64,000 bases of DNA from Cytospora piceicola (Eukaryota > Ascomycota > Sordariomycetes > Diaporthales > Cytosporaceae), in assembly GCA_023375675.1 (NCBI GenBank), contig JALQBC010000023.1:496001-560000 (forward strand). Reading direction: 5' to 3'. The translations under genes and the position numbers were made by a program. Positions 44,327 through 54,925 of the stretch are shown piece by piece (position 1 is the first letter of the stretch; each line of letters begins with the position of its first letter). The notes beneath the pieces are model-generated. The model searched no databases. It saw nothing but the letters and a program-made list of their open reading frames with translations, and was not told where the DNA came from.

Positions 44327-45764
44327 ATGATCTCCTGTCCTCCACTCATTCTGCTCAGTGTGTTTTGCGCTTCAGCAACAGCTTACTGGTTGCCTGAGAC
44401 GTTGGGAACTTCTGTGACGACCTGCACTGTTCCCAAGAACACTACCGGTGACGATGACAGTCCGAGCATCACGGCAGTGGTAGCGGCTTGCAACAACTTC
44501 TCACAGATCATTTTCAGTGGCAATGAGACGTACAATCTCATGACACCTATCTCTTTCAAAGGCCTCAATAATGTTGAATTCATTATCAACGGCAACATAT
44601 CTCTCCCATCCAACGTAACTTATGTCGAGTCCGTCGTGGGCAACAGCAAGCTGTATCCGGGCCATTGGATCACAATCTCAAGCAGCACCGGAGTCACATT
44701 CACAGGCAGCCAGGATTACAGTTCCGGTTGGTTCATTGGCCATGGCGAGCAGTGGTGGCCTATGGCCAACAACAGTGACAACGACTACCGCCCGCATTTC
44801 TTCTCGCTGAAGGTAACAAACCTTCGCCTTCGAGATGTCAAGATTTACAAACCTGTCGCCTGGGTCTTCTCGCTTGGTGGGACTGATATCTACATGACCA
44901 ACATTACCCTAGATGCCCGCTCTGATGATCCTATCGGGGCATTTCCCATTAACACCGATGGTATGGACGTCTCCGCCAAAGGTGTCGTTGTTGATGGTTG
45001 GACTTCATGGAACGGCGACGACGTTCTTAACGTTGCACCCCCAGCAACTAATGTTAGCATGCGGAATATTATCGCATATGGCACCCATGGAGTGGCAGTG
45101 TCTTGTTCGTCCGGAACCGGAGGAGACTACCTCTTTGAGAACGCCACGATCTATGATTCACTATTTGGGGCTCGCTTCAAAGGCGCTTTAGGGACTACCT
45201 GCAACCTGAGTAATGTTACCTGGAGGAATTTCTCCGTGTTTAACACCAGCTACCCCATTCACTTCATCGAGGATTATGTCGATCAGGAAAAGGGCATCCC
45301 TGCTGGTATAAATACAAGTCTTGCTGCTTACGCAGCCAACTTTACGTGGGAGAGCATCGTGGCTACTACGAGTGAGACGTTAGGTGATGGGAGTTGTTTC
45401 ACAGACCCGTGCTGGACGCATACAGATGGTAAGTCGGGTGATCCAACACATGGAAGGATGCACTGTACACATACGTGTGCGAACGTACTGACCAGATGCT
45501 GGAATAGGTGAATCCAACCAGAATAGCATGTATATCATGTGCAAAGATAACGCCCATTGCCAGGACTTTCACTTCAATGATATTGTCTTGTTTGGAGCTG
45601 TAAGCTCACCCATACTACCTCCCCTTACTAGTCATCTCACATCCGCTGCTAACATAATTATCTACTAGGATGGGGAAGCTGGCAAAATGGATTGTACAGG
45701 CTTAGAAGGTGTAACTGGGATGGGAATTCCCTGTACGAATGGAACCCTTCCCAGTCAAGGTTAA
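44327..45764 (+). CDS. Secreted glycoside hydrolase family 28 (polygalacturonase-like), 3 exons
   Basis: Exons 44327-45428, 45508-45599 and 45669-45764 give 429 residues. The first about 19 residues form a signal peptide. The body is a right-handed beta-helix by family. Catalytic-site marks are NTDGMD at 209-214, NGDDVL at 229-234, THG with His254, and ARFKGA with R283 and K285. These match the four GH28 signatures NTDG, GDD, GHG and RxK. The usual GDDC cysteine is Val here and the first Gly of GHG is Thr. Many N-glycosylation sites (NxS/T) are present. It should cleave pectin or related galacturonans outside the cell; exo-acting forms carry many glycosylation sites like this one. A TATA-like GATATATATAATC lies at about 44144, some 180 bases before the start. 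The C-terminus holds paired cysteines across the splice joints. Confidence 0.9.
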
Positions 45765-45955
45765 GCGATTTCGTACACCGTACCCTAGGATATATATCTA
45801 CATATGCAGCATAGAGAGTCTTCCGGAAACGACGACAAACTATTATCGAAGGCAACAAAGGAGATACAAATCATTTACATAGGGACATCTCAAGTGCTGA
45901 CGCTCCTGGTTCATATCAGATATAGGGTATTACTACTGAACTGTGGTATTTCATG

Positions 45956-46437
45956 TCAATGTTTTACTTCGTAAGTTGTCCACCTGGAGCTATCATTATC
46001 CCAACGAGCCATCACATAACCCGTTATCTCAGCCCAAAAAATATGACAACCAATGTCTCTTGTCGTAGAATATTTGGGTCTTTCCATTTTGACAATAGTA
46101 GGACCCCACCCGGGCATTGAACTTCGTAAACCAGAGTTATTAAAATAGTGATTGAAGTTAGTTACTACATTGTCTGATGTGAACTGGAGTTCAATCAAAT
46201 AGTGACTAAGACACAGACTACTTACTGTAACCAATATTGATTATAAATACAGACTAATTCTATGACCCTATCTTTTACGTCGTCCAGTACTTTCCCGTGT
46301 CTCTCGCATGTTGGAGTTTCTAATACAGCAGGTATATTTGCATTCGCCTTTGAAACTGCTCCGACACATCTCTCGGAGTCTTTCATTCTATGACGCATAT
46401 TGCCAGGTTCGCCAGACTCCTTCCCATTTCTCGGCAT
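45956..46437 (-). pseudogene. Two-frame protein-like region, unknown
   Basis: Two minus-strand frames abut near 46230. The first (from ATG 46437) carries CERHGKVLDDVKDRVIELVC, and the second ends with FWAEITGYVMARWDNDSSRW then TYEVKH and a stop. The joint has a GTAAGT signal, but the next usable acceptor would make an intron of only about 20 bases, and other acceptors break the frame. So either a frameshifted gene or an unrecognised splice pattern is present. The family is unknown to me. Confidence 0.3.
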
Positions 46438-46859
46438 CGGGGTCGACTAAAATATTGGCTGAAGTACCGAGTGTGCTTGGTGGCTCTTTTGGCACATGAT
46501 CAGTCTCCGGTTTTGCAAGAGTTCTATAAGTAAATCATACGTCTTCTCTCACGAAGAGGACGCTAGGTCCGTACCGGTCCGTCTGGGACTCTTCTCGCGA
46601 GGCTTACTCTAATATAACAGCAAGTAGTTCGTTCATCTTTGACAGCGTCTTGTGCGTTTGCCATAACAGGTGAGGGCTGTGATTTGATGTGACGCCGCTA
46701 CTTCTTTCTGTGCCATACCGCGCACTGGTGGGGTGTAATGGCAATCACTAGGACCCTCGCCAATAGAATAGTAGTCCCAGAGTTTGAAATCTATCTTAGA
46801 GTTAGAAGACTATCTCAGGACCTACATTTTAAGACGGGCACTATAGTAGGTAGGTAATC

Positions 46860-47080
46860 AATAGTGTTAAGGGAATCGTAAGTAACTAACAGCCTTACGT
46901 ACTTAAAGCTATGTAAATTGTTAAGGGTAGCCTCGGAAGCTAAAACGATCACGGAGCAAAATGATAGACTCGTACGAAAGGTGATCTTTCTTAAAAAAGG
47001 TAACCACGAGAAAGAAGCTACCAAAAAGCAAAAAGGCGATCCTTCCTCCGTTAAGGCCACCTTGTTTCTAGGTACTTAGG
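46860..47080 (+). pseudogene. Possible DDE (pogo-like) transposase tail
   Basis: A plus-strand frame reads LLRVASEAKTITEQNDRLVR followed by KVIFLKKGNHEKEATKK, then a stop at about 47080. The pattern of a heptad-like helix followed by a Lys-rich end resembles the C-terminal tail of fungal pogo-family transposases. No catalytic domain is found upstream. Confidence 0.3.
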
Positions 47081-47200
47081 TACGTAGATACCTAATGTTC
47101 CGGCGGCTTACGTAAGTGCCTTCCCTTCTCGAAAGACTTCACCAGAATCTATCACCAGATTTCAAGACAGAAGGCAAGTACGCCAGCCAGCCAGCCTCCC

Positions 47201-47261
47201 AGATCAATCAAGATCAATCCATCAAAATCAATCCATCAAGATCAATCCATCAAGATTAATC
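47201..47261. repeat. 14-bp tandem repeat, about 4 copies
   Basis: Unit AAGATCAATCCATC with small variants, inside AT-rich sequence. Confidence 0.75.
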
Positions 47262-47424
47262 GAAGCCCTCGTCACAGACCTTCGAATCGTAAGGGAACTA
47301 ACGTATTCAAACGGTAAAGAGAATCTTCAACGGTCAGTCTTCGTGCCTTAGCGTAGTACGTATATAAACCTCCCGGGGCAACTTTCGTAAAAGAATCGCA
47401 CCTTCCTTTCACAATTACCTCGAG

Positions 47425-47505
47425 AACAAGTATACCTCGATCAAACAAGTCCACCTCGATCAAAACAAGTCCACCTCGATCAAAACAAGTCTACTCCGAT
47501 CAAAA
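47425..47505. repeat. About 21-bp tandem repeat, about 4 copies
   Basis: Unit ACAAGTCCACCTCGATCAAA with one or two changes in the outer copies. Confidence 0.75.
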
Positions 47506-47976
47506 GGCCCCCTTTAGGCTTACAACTACCTTTAAATCAAGGCCTCCGTTACACTTATAAAGGTACCGTAAAGGTTAAAACAGTCCTTAAAGGAAGGTCT
47601 CCTTTAAGGTTCTATTTACCTTAACCTAAAGGTCTTCATAACGATAGTTTGTTATAATTAGAAATCATCACTAGGTTAACAAACCTATCGTTATACCTGT
47701 GAAGATCACTATGATGCCCTTTGCAGCCCACCAGTGCGCGGTATGGTGACGACGGTTGATAGGTCCTATGATAGCTATCTTGGGGTCCTACTAGTTACTG
47801 AGAGACTTTTGATGACAGTACGGCCAAGACTATTCAAGATATCACTTTTGTTTTTGGTTTCAACATTAGGCCCCCAGTATACGATAACAAGTGCAATTAC
47901 TACCAGGTGTGTCCTATTTAATTACCTCGATATCGATCATGGAAGAGGTCTCCCCAAACTCTTCTACCTAGTAAGG

Positions 47977-49776
47977 CTAGAGATGTCTTTCAGTAACTTT
48001 CATCCACATATTGTGATGCCAAAACATATTAATATTCAGTTCATCCCATGGATTTGTTGGGTCGACAATCTGGAAATCGAAGTTCCGAAGTAGCTGCAGA
48101 TAGTGTTAGCTGAGGATCTATAATGCACCGTTCTGACTGATAGGAGACCTTTGACGACTATCCAAGGTAGCAGCTTACCTCGACAAATATTTTGTTGAGT
48201 TCCATGAACGCGACGGCTTTGCCTGCGCACATCCACCTTCCGTGACCGAATACCATCTCCACAACTGTGGTCATCTCTTTGGCTTTCTCAGGCGAAGCTT
48301 CCAGCCACCTTTCTGGCCTGAAAATGCTCACGTCATCGCCAAATATAGCTGCGGAACGTTGCATCGCGAGGGTGTTGTGTGCGATGCGTGTCCCGCCAGG
48401 GACAAACATCCCGTTGATGGTGTCTCCCACTGGAGGTACCTCCTTCATCAGGAGCCCTGTGAATGGAATTTGCATACGCATGCCCTCGTATATCACAGCC
48501 TGTTTTTAAAGTCAACCACATGAGGATAGGGCTCTAGTGTATCTTTCCAGCGTTGGCGTGCTTACCTGAAGGTATCCCATTGCCTTGGCCTCGTCATTCC
48601 TGATCGGGCTGGATATTCTGCCGCTGGTGATAGCCCCGTCAACTTCCTTCTGAAGCTTATCGTAAGCTGTTCGAGTAGTAGAAAGGTAGAGCAAGATTCC
48701 CCGGATGGTCGTCGCCGTTGTGTCTGACCCGGCAAGAATTGAGAATGGGATTTCCAATTCGCATTGTCTCTGAGTTGCACCATGGCGAATGAAGGAACCC
48801 AGCATATCTTTGTGCTCCTCTTTGTCTATGTTGTTATTTTTGCTGTCTTCTGAGTGCTGAAACCTTTTATCAACCATTTCCCTTGCGACACTAAGAAGTA
48901 TATCAGCCCCATTCCCATCATCTCGAGATAAAACAATCGGGGAGGCAACAGAAAGAGACGAAGGGCGAACACAACCTAAAGACATCAAGGAAATTCCAGG
49001 CAAACTCACCCAAGAAGAACGCCCATCCCGATCTTATCAGTCGGTTTTGGACCAATGATTGAAAGTATCAACTTGGAGAACATGACGTTGCCAATCCAAG
49101 GTATTTCCCCCGACAGCACAAGCAGCGGGGCAAGCTCCTCCGAAGACTTAATGTAGCCATGAACATCAGTCTCGGTCGTGAGGTACCCGAAAGCTTTGCC
49201 GTAAGCCACGCGTGTAAGGGAATCAAGAGTGAAGTATTGCGAGACCTTGCCCAGGTCTATCGGCCTCAACGTACTCCCCTCTGAGATGTAGCTGCGCCGG
49301 ATGAGATTCACCAATCCCTGGGTCTGCTCGTCGATGGCTTCCTCCAGTCCCGGGTTCTCCCTAGCACCGTAACCGAAAGACAACTTCGCCTTCAGCTTGT
49401 CATGCTCCTTCAAGTCCAGCATACTAAAAAGTGAATCGTCGTAAGGGTTGAGTTTCATGGCTCTGTACCAGGAGCTCCGGCCGTACTTGCTTCGTGCGCT
49501 GCTCATGCGCCTAATGATCTCCGGGTCATCTGTGATGAGATCGTTCGGTCCAATGCGTACAAGCGAGGAGTTGTACTTGGTGTTCAAATCTTTGTAGCTG
49601 GCTGACTGACGACCTGATAGCCATACACGAGCGATATATAGATATGAAAAAGAGGCGAGCCGAGGACCAGGAAAGTGGCGAAGGCGAAGGTAAGCCGACA
49701 TATAAGAAAGAAAGATGTACCCGACAAATGTGATTGCCGCAGCAGGTAATAGGTAAGGGTTTTGTATCGTATCCAT
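47977..49776 (-). CDS. Cytochrome P450 monooxygenase, 4 exons
   Basis: Exons 49776-49010, 48890-48566, 48499-48179 and 48093-47977 give 509 residues, a normal length. The N-terminus has a membrane anchor followed by HFPGPR. The I-helix motif AGSDTTATT starts at 309, the ExxR motif is EGMR at 369-372, and FRPERW lies at 424-429. The haem loop FGHGRWMCAG at 448-457 has Cys455 as iron ligand. The fourth exon (LLRNFDFQIVDP...WHHNMWMKV) completes the C-terminus expected for pisatin-demethylase/benzoate-hydroxylase-like fungal P450s. The first intron, 119 bases, is longer than the others. It should be an ER-bound oxygenase needing a P450 reductase. It is divergent from the membrane terpene cyclase gene 1.4 kb away, so the substrate may be a terpenoid. 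Confidence 0.92.
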
Positions 49777-51170
49777 TTTGGACTAGGCTACACCGCACAG
49801 GAGGTCTTCGTGATGCAATTCTTCGACTTCAAGTTTCTGTCTTGGTGCGCCAAATTTTGGCAAGATAGCTGAGGGCCAAAGGTGTTATATTTATACTCTG
49901 GTTATCAGGATTTGATAATGCAACCCATGCTCGCTCATATATCGATGGATTCAGGTTGACGAGCCGCGTTGAACAACAAAACCAATATTCTAGCTTGGTC
50001 ACACAGCGTGGCTGATGGGCCAAAGCCCCCGGCGCACATTCCTGATATCATTCGTCTGTCAAAGGTACGATCAGAGAAGTGCCCAGCCAATATTTGGTCG
50101 GATCGCTATTTCTGTATCAAAAGAAAATCAAGAAAACTGGAGCGTTGAGGTGCATGCAATGCACTTACACAGATGGAGTCTGTCCACACGACATCCTTGC
50201 TGCCACACCCCATCCTGGGCTTGCGACGGACTCGAATGATTACGCGTGTCCTCTTGCTTCAAAAGTAACATTCAGTAAGGAGGATGTGGATTATAGACTC
50301 ACCATGCCAGTGATTACTGATCTATATGTGACCAGAAAAGATGACGAAATACACTATGGCACTTGAGCACGTCCAGATGTCTATCGCACAAAAGAATGGC
50401 ACTTACTTTCGATCTAGTGGGAAGACAACACATGTTTTGAGCAAACGAGCCTTTGGTCTGCCTCTATATACTGATTCATCCACCATGGAAGGTTGTCTCT
50501 CGGTACCTAAGAATTTACTTTCGTTCTTTGAACACAGCAACCCCTGGTAGTAATTGTTCATGAAGATTGGCGCGGGTGATGCTGACATTCCTGAAAGCTG
50601 CCAACCACAATGCCGCACATCCCATGTACTAAGTATATATTTAGGTGCCCAGGTGCTGTTGGTTAAGCTTAACCATCATTGATGCAGTAGGTACGTTCAG
50701 TCAGCTCAATCTGCCACAGGTATGAAGAACCTGGGTGATTATTTTTGTCGTCGCGGCTTCGTCCTCGAGTCCGTTGCTTTCGGAACTTGAGATTTCCCGC
50801 CTACTACAAAAGTAATACATCGTTTATTTTTATCCATTTAGTGGGGGGGGGGGATTGGCTTTGCTTTTCTATGCTAGGCAACGGCTTCAATATTATCCAC
50901 AGATAGAACCACTTGTGGCGTGTTGAATATACCCAAGACTTATTGTAGGAACTAAGCAGCAAGGTTGCTGATGACAGTGGGATTAAACTTATGGGGCAAG
51001 TCCACGGGTCCCACCTGGGAATATCTGATTGGTTTCCGACTCGACCCGCTGACAGATGTCCCAACGGACACTTTGGCGCGAGACCAACACGTGGAGGAAA
51101 ACCTTATTCAGACCACAGCGCCTCTTCCTCCACCCCCATTACTTACTCCCTACCCTCCCAGCTCCTTGAT
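49777..51170. promoter_or_regulatory. Divergent promoter region between P450 and terpene cyclase
   Basis: This 1.4-kb stretch contains both promoters. Short open stretches at 50015-50550 show no motif. A G-run lies at about 50843-50852. No pathway-specific operator can be named, though the arrangement would allow co-regulation. Confidence 0.5.
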
Positions 51171-52286
51171 ATGGGTTCCAGCGACGTGGCTCCCGCCCAC
51201 GTCCCAGAATGGGTCGTACCGCTCTCGACCGTCGCGCTTGGCGTCGGTGTCCTCTGTTGGGATGCGGCCTACATCCTGATGACCCTGCGGAGCCTCAAGA
51301 CCAAGTCATACAGCATGCCCTTGCTGGGGCTTGCCCTCAACGTCTCCTGGGAGATTATATACGCCCTCTATGTCTGCGAGGCACCTCTTGAGACGGCCGG
51401 GTTCACAATTTGGCTGCTCCTTGATGTCGGTCTCGTCTACACCACCGTCAAGTACGCGCCACATGAGTGGGAGAAATCAAGCCCATGGGTTGGGAGGCAC
51501 GTGTCCGTCATTCTGGGCCTTATGACGCTCATCGGTTGTATGGGACACTTCGCTTTTGTGTCCTGGTGGTTGAGCCGTCCTGGTATTGGCCATGGAGATA
51601 AGAGCGGGAAATGGTACTTTGGACAGGACGGGTACGATACGACTGAGATGGCAACCTGGTCGGCCGGAGTGGCACAACTTGTGGACAGTGCAGGTGCACT
51701 GGCGATGCTCTTGGTTCGAGGACATTCTGGCGGCACAAGCTACGGCATATGGTAAGTGAGCGTTCTTTCTCTATATGCGACCGGCCGATGCACCCACATG
51801 AGTATTGAACCTATACGGCTGGCGTCTGCCCCATATCAATACCCATGTGGGTGCATCGGTCGGTTGAATATACACCACATCCTAGAGTTTTACGTCACCA
51901 AGGCGGACGTATGGAATCGCGACATGGTTGGTCTGATTTTAGGTGTCTTTGGCATGAACAGCAGCCCTATACCAGACAAAACTATCGTGCTTGACGTTGT
52001 AAAATATCTGAACGGCTAACTGTGACTCAACCAAAGGTTCTGTAGGACAACGGGAACTGTCTTTGGCCTGGGCGTTTGCAATGCCATTCTCTGGTATTGG
52101 TGGCCCGAGGCACATGGATACTTTGTGAACCCGCTGGGGATCTTTGTCTGCGGAACTGCGCTACTCTGTGATATTCTATACCCCTTTGCGCTATGGCAGG
52201 TACGGCGGACGGAAGTGATTCTCCCAGACGGACGCATCATCAGTGGTGGTATAGGCCACATGCAAGCGGAGAAGAAGCACATTTAG
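51171..52286 (+). CDS. Pyr4-type integral-membrane terpene cyclase, 2 exons
   Basis: Exons 51171-51751 and 52037-52286 give 276 residues with about seven membrane helices. The family marks are NVSWEIIYALY, with Glu61, in the second conserved helix and LLCDILYPFALW, with Asp239, near the end. They fit the two acidic residues known to matter in Pyr4, which protonate an epoxide or olefin and quench the cation. The family cyclises polyprenyl epoxides in fungal meroterpenoid and indole-diterpene routes. The polypeptide is longer than Pyr4 (about 240), with an extra loop at about 140-160. The acceptor at 52036 was chosen because it keeps the conserved IWFCRTTGT stretch. The 285-base intron holds a large inverted repeat. 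No prenyltransferase, FAD epoxidase or PKS is in the window. Confidence 0.88.
51778..51866. repeat. 31-bp inverted repeat inside the cyclase intron
   Basis: Arms 51778-51808 and 51836-51866 are reverse complements at 28 of 31 positions with a 27-base loop. The transcribed intron would form a strong hairpin. Confidence 0.8.
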
Positions 52287-54130
52287 ATAAGACGTTAGGT
52301 ACTACTGCATCTCGGACTGACTACAAGACTGATTGATCATTGATTATGGCAACCGTAAATCTGGTCATTGAGGGGCAGAAGTCCACAGCAGATCTCCAAA
52401 GGACGGCGGTAAACGGTGAGGGGGGGGGGGGGGTAAGAAGTAACGTCGGATGATTGAGGCTGAAGGCATATTACAGCGCGACGATGGTGAAGTCATGTCC
52501 TTAAGCAAGTACGCCCTCGGATATTATTATGATAGGAGGTATGCAGGAGTTGATCGCATCAAGCCCTGTGACATGGTAACCGATCACCACGAATAGATCA
52601 AGTTGATGTGAATACACGAAAGAAACCATAACTAGCTTGAACCCTTGCCATTCAGGGATTCAAAGCTGGACCTGCCACATCATCGCCAGCAACCATTGTG
52701 ACGCAATCAATACCTGAAGCCTCGTTTGATATAGAACTACGCTACTACGTTCAAGTTCAAGAAAGTTCATGATGATGGACAGGACTGGATGAAGTCGGCA
52801 TCGGTCAGTTATCAGAAGTGGGCTACGATAGGGACCTGTGATAGGGACCTCGGGATGCAGAGTAATAAGAGCCGGATGTAACGTCATTCTATGGCCGCAG
52901 ATGAAGTGGCCTGAGTTTTGCATTGGTGAGCACCGAATCCGGTAATTGATTGTTGTTATGGAACAATTGATATCACAGCCCAGACACTCGGGATCGGCCG
53001 AGTTTCAGTAACCACATGTGCAACGAAGAAATAAGGTCGTTAGCCAACGTTGTTTTGTCTGAGAATAATATATTGTACGGATTACACTGATATGGCCCTC
53101 ATCAACCTTGGCGCCTTGCGAAGCCCCGTTGCTTTTCCGGGGCCTCTTCGGTGCTCCCTGTCTGATGTAGATGACACTGCACTCGCTATTGTTGCTCTGT
53201 ATTGGTTAGGTGGATTGATTGAACGAAGCGCTTGATTGGAGTAGTATATACTGCTACTTAGCATATATGAGGATTGGATCAGGCAAAGATATGTACGTGT
53301 ATCATCTTTTGCAAACTTCAACCAGGCCGAGTGCGCTATAGTTGCTCCGGTATGGAACAAGCAACATTTTACTGACATGACTATTTCCCCAAGACCCTGG
53401 TCACTCGCGAGTTCCTCTCACATGCTCAGTTTGTGACGTATTGAGTGAATGAGGAATGTTTCGACAGATCGCCCCCGATACCGGAGTAACTCTGAGACCT
53501 AGAAAACATGCGGTGGCATTTCTTTCTGGAGCGCGGCCACACGCAGAATCTGGCATGAGTACCTAGCATGAACTGCATAGAACCAGATGCCTGGACAGAT
53601 ATCAACCCTCAACGTGACCAACCTGCATACATCTTTGATATGCATGCACGGATACGTGTGGTGTTGAACCCAAGTAGACCACATTCATCCCTGGGGCTTT
53701 AATTACACCATGCATGCGGCCTGTCCCAACCGCAGCATCTATTTGCAGGCAAGGATCATCAGCACCGGTCATGCAAGGGTTGACAGCGCATGTCAACAGA
53801 GCAGCTCAACGGGATCATGTGAGGGCCGTCCAATGGAATCCGACATCTATATTGCGGTGAGCTTACCGGTGACCGACGACAACTCTGCATGAACTCAAAT
53901 TCATACCCAAACCTCGAAGATCGCAATTATAACAACCTTGGCAGAATTTGATTGCGTCTTCAAAGAGGACGTACGCATTCCACATTTACTGTGACTATTG
54001 CATGATGACCCTAAAATATCCTCAACGAGCCCTCGGGGCTTCTCACCAGATTCGGGGCGCCCTGCACGAAGCCGACTTGACGGGACCGTGAAACCAAGCA
54101 CTTGTTCTCCCATGCAATTTTCCCGAAGTC
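52287..54130. other. Spacer after the terpene cyclase gene
   Basis: No convincing gene. A 14-G run lies at 52420-52433, and GATAGGGACCT occurs twice at about 52828-52852. Confidence 0.45.
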
Positions 54131-54925
54131 TCAAACACCCTGGACAGGGTTCGATGAGTGCCAGTAAGGGGAGGGGCCCGATATAGTGCTGTGTACTTCT
54201 CGATGTGAAGGAATAGGTCTGCCAGCAGCGATAATCCTCAGCGTAACCAAAGTACCTGCTTCCTCAATCAGGTTGCACAAATCAATAAGATAATGCTCTA
54301 ATACAAATGTAACTACTGGAACGATAGTTGGATGCATTGCATGGAGAGGCTGAACAAAGTTGAACATACAACTACATATGTTACTCTCGGACTCCCGGTG
54401 GTTGCAGAGATATAAAATACTCTTTGCACGCAGACCGTGACATGTAGTAGTCATTAATGGCAAGTCTTGGGAACAGTGGTGCAAAGTACCCAGAATCAAT
54501 GGCATGAGATCACGCGGCCAGGCATAGATAAGCGCAAGACCATACACGGCCCGTTTAGTCAAAAGCCCCAGGTACTGATAAGTGTGAAGGTGATACCGTC
54601 TGTATGGGTTCTTCGGGATGATCTTGCTGGATTGTAACCAGCTTCGGCCGTCGATCTCGAGGTACATAACTAAACGATCCTTAAAAACTCTCGGACAGCA
54701 GCCCGAAACAGTCGGCACTTGGTCTTTGGTCCTGCCTGGTGTGGGGGGACCCGGGTGAAGATCTCGGGGATGGCCCGGATGTGGCAGGTCGGAATGCAGG
54801 GCTCGCTCACCGGTGTGGAGAGCTCCCATCCATCGCTTGCATGGGGATGAGCCGGGTTGCCGGACCAGGGAAGCCAAAGAAGGAAGAGATAAGATCCGAG
54901 AGGTATGACCACGAAGTGCTCTCAT
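54131..54925 (-). CDS. Long intronless ORF of uncertain status, 264 residues
   Basis: The frame runs from ATG 54925 to a stop at 54131. Its length is more than expected by chance in DNA of this composition, but the protein has no recognisable domain. The first 80 residues are rich in Pro, His, Gly and Arg; the rest has leucine-rich, partly hydrophobic stretches such as FVLEHYLIDLCNLIEEAG. No intron, no splice-bounded extension and no informative neighbour support it. It could be an orphan gene, a decayed gene or chance. Confidence 0.3.
   Translation of the reverse strand: MRALRGHTSRILSLPSLASLVRQPGSSPCKRWMGALHTGERALHSDLPHPGHPRDLHPGPPTPGRTKDQVPTVSGCCPRVFKDRLVMYLEIDGRSWLQSSKIIPKNPYRRYHLHTYQYLGLLTKRAVYGLALIYAWPRDLMPLILGTLHHCSQDLPLMTTTCHGLRAKSILYLCNHRESESNICSCMFNFVQPLHAMHPTIVPVVTFVLEHYLIDLCNLIEEAGTLVTLRIIAAGRPIPSHREVHSTISGPSPYWHSSNPVQGV

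Noticed and set aside
51756..52019. 87-codon frame inside the cyclase intron
   Set aside because: It starts four bases after the donor, spans the inverted repeat and does not match the membrane-protein pattern on either side.
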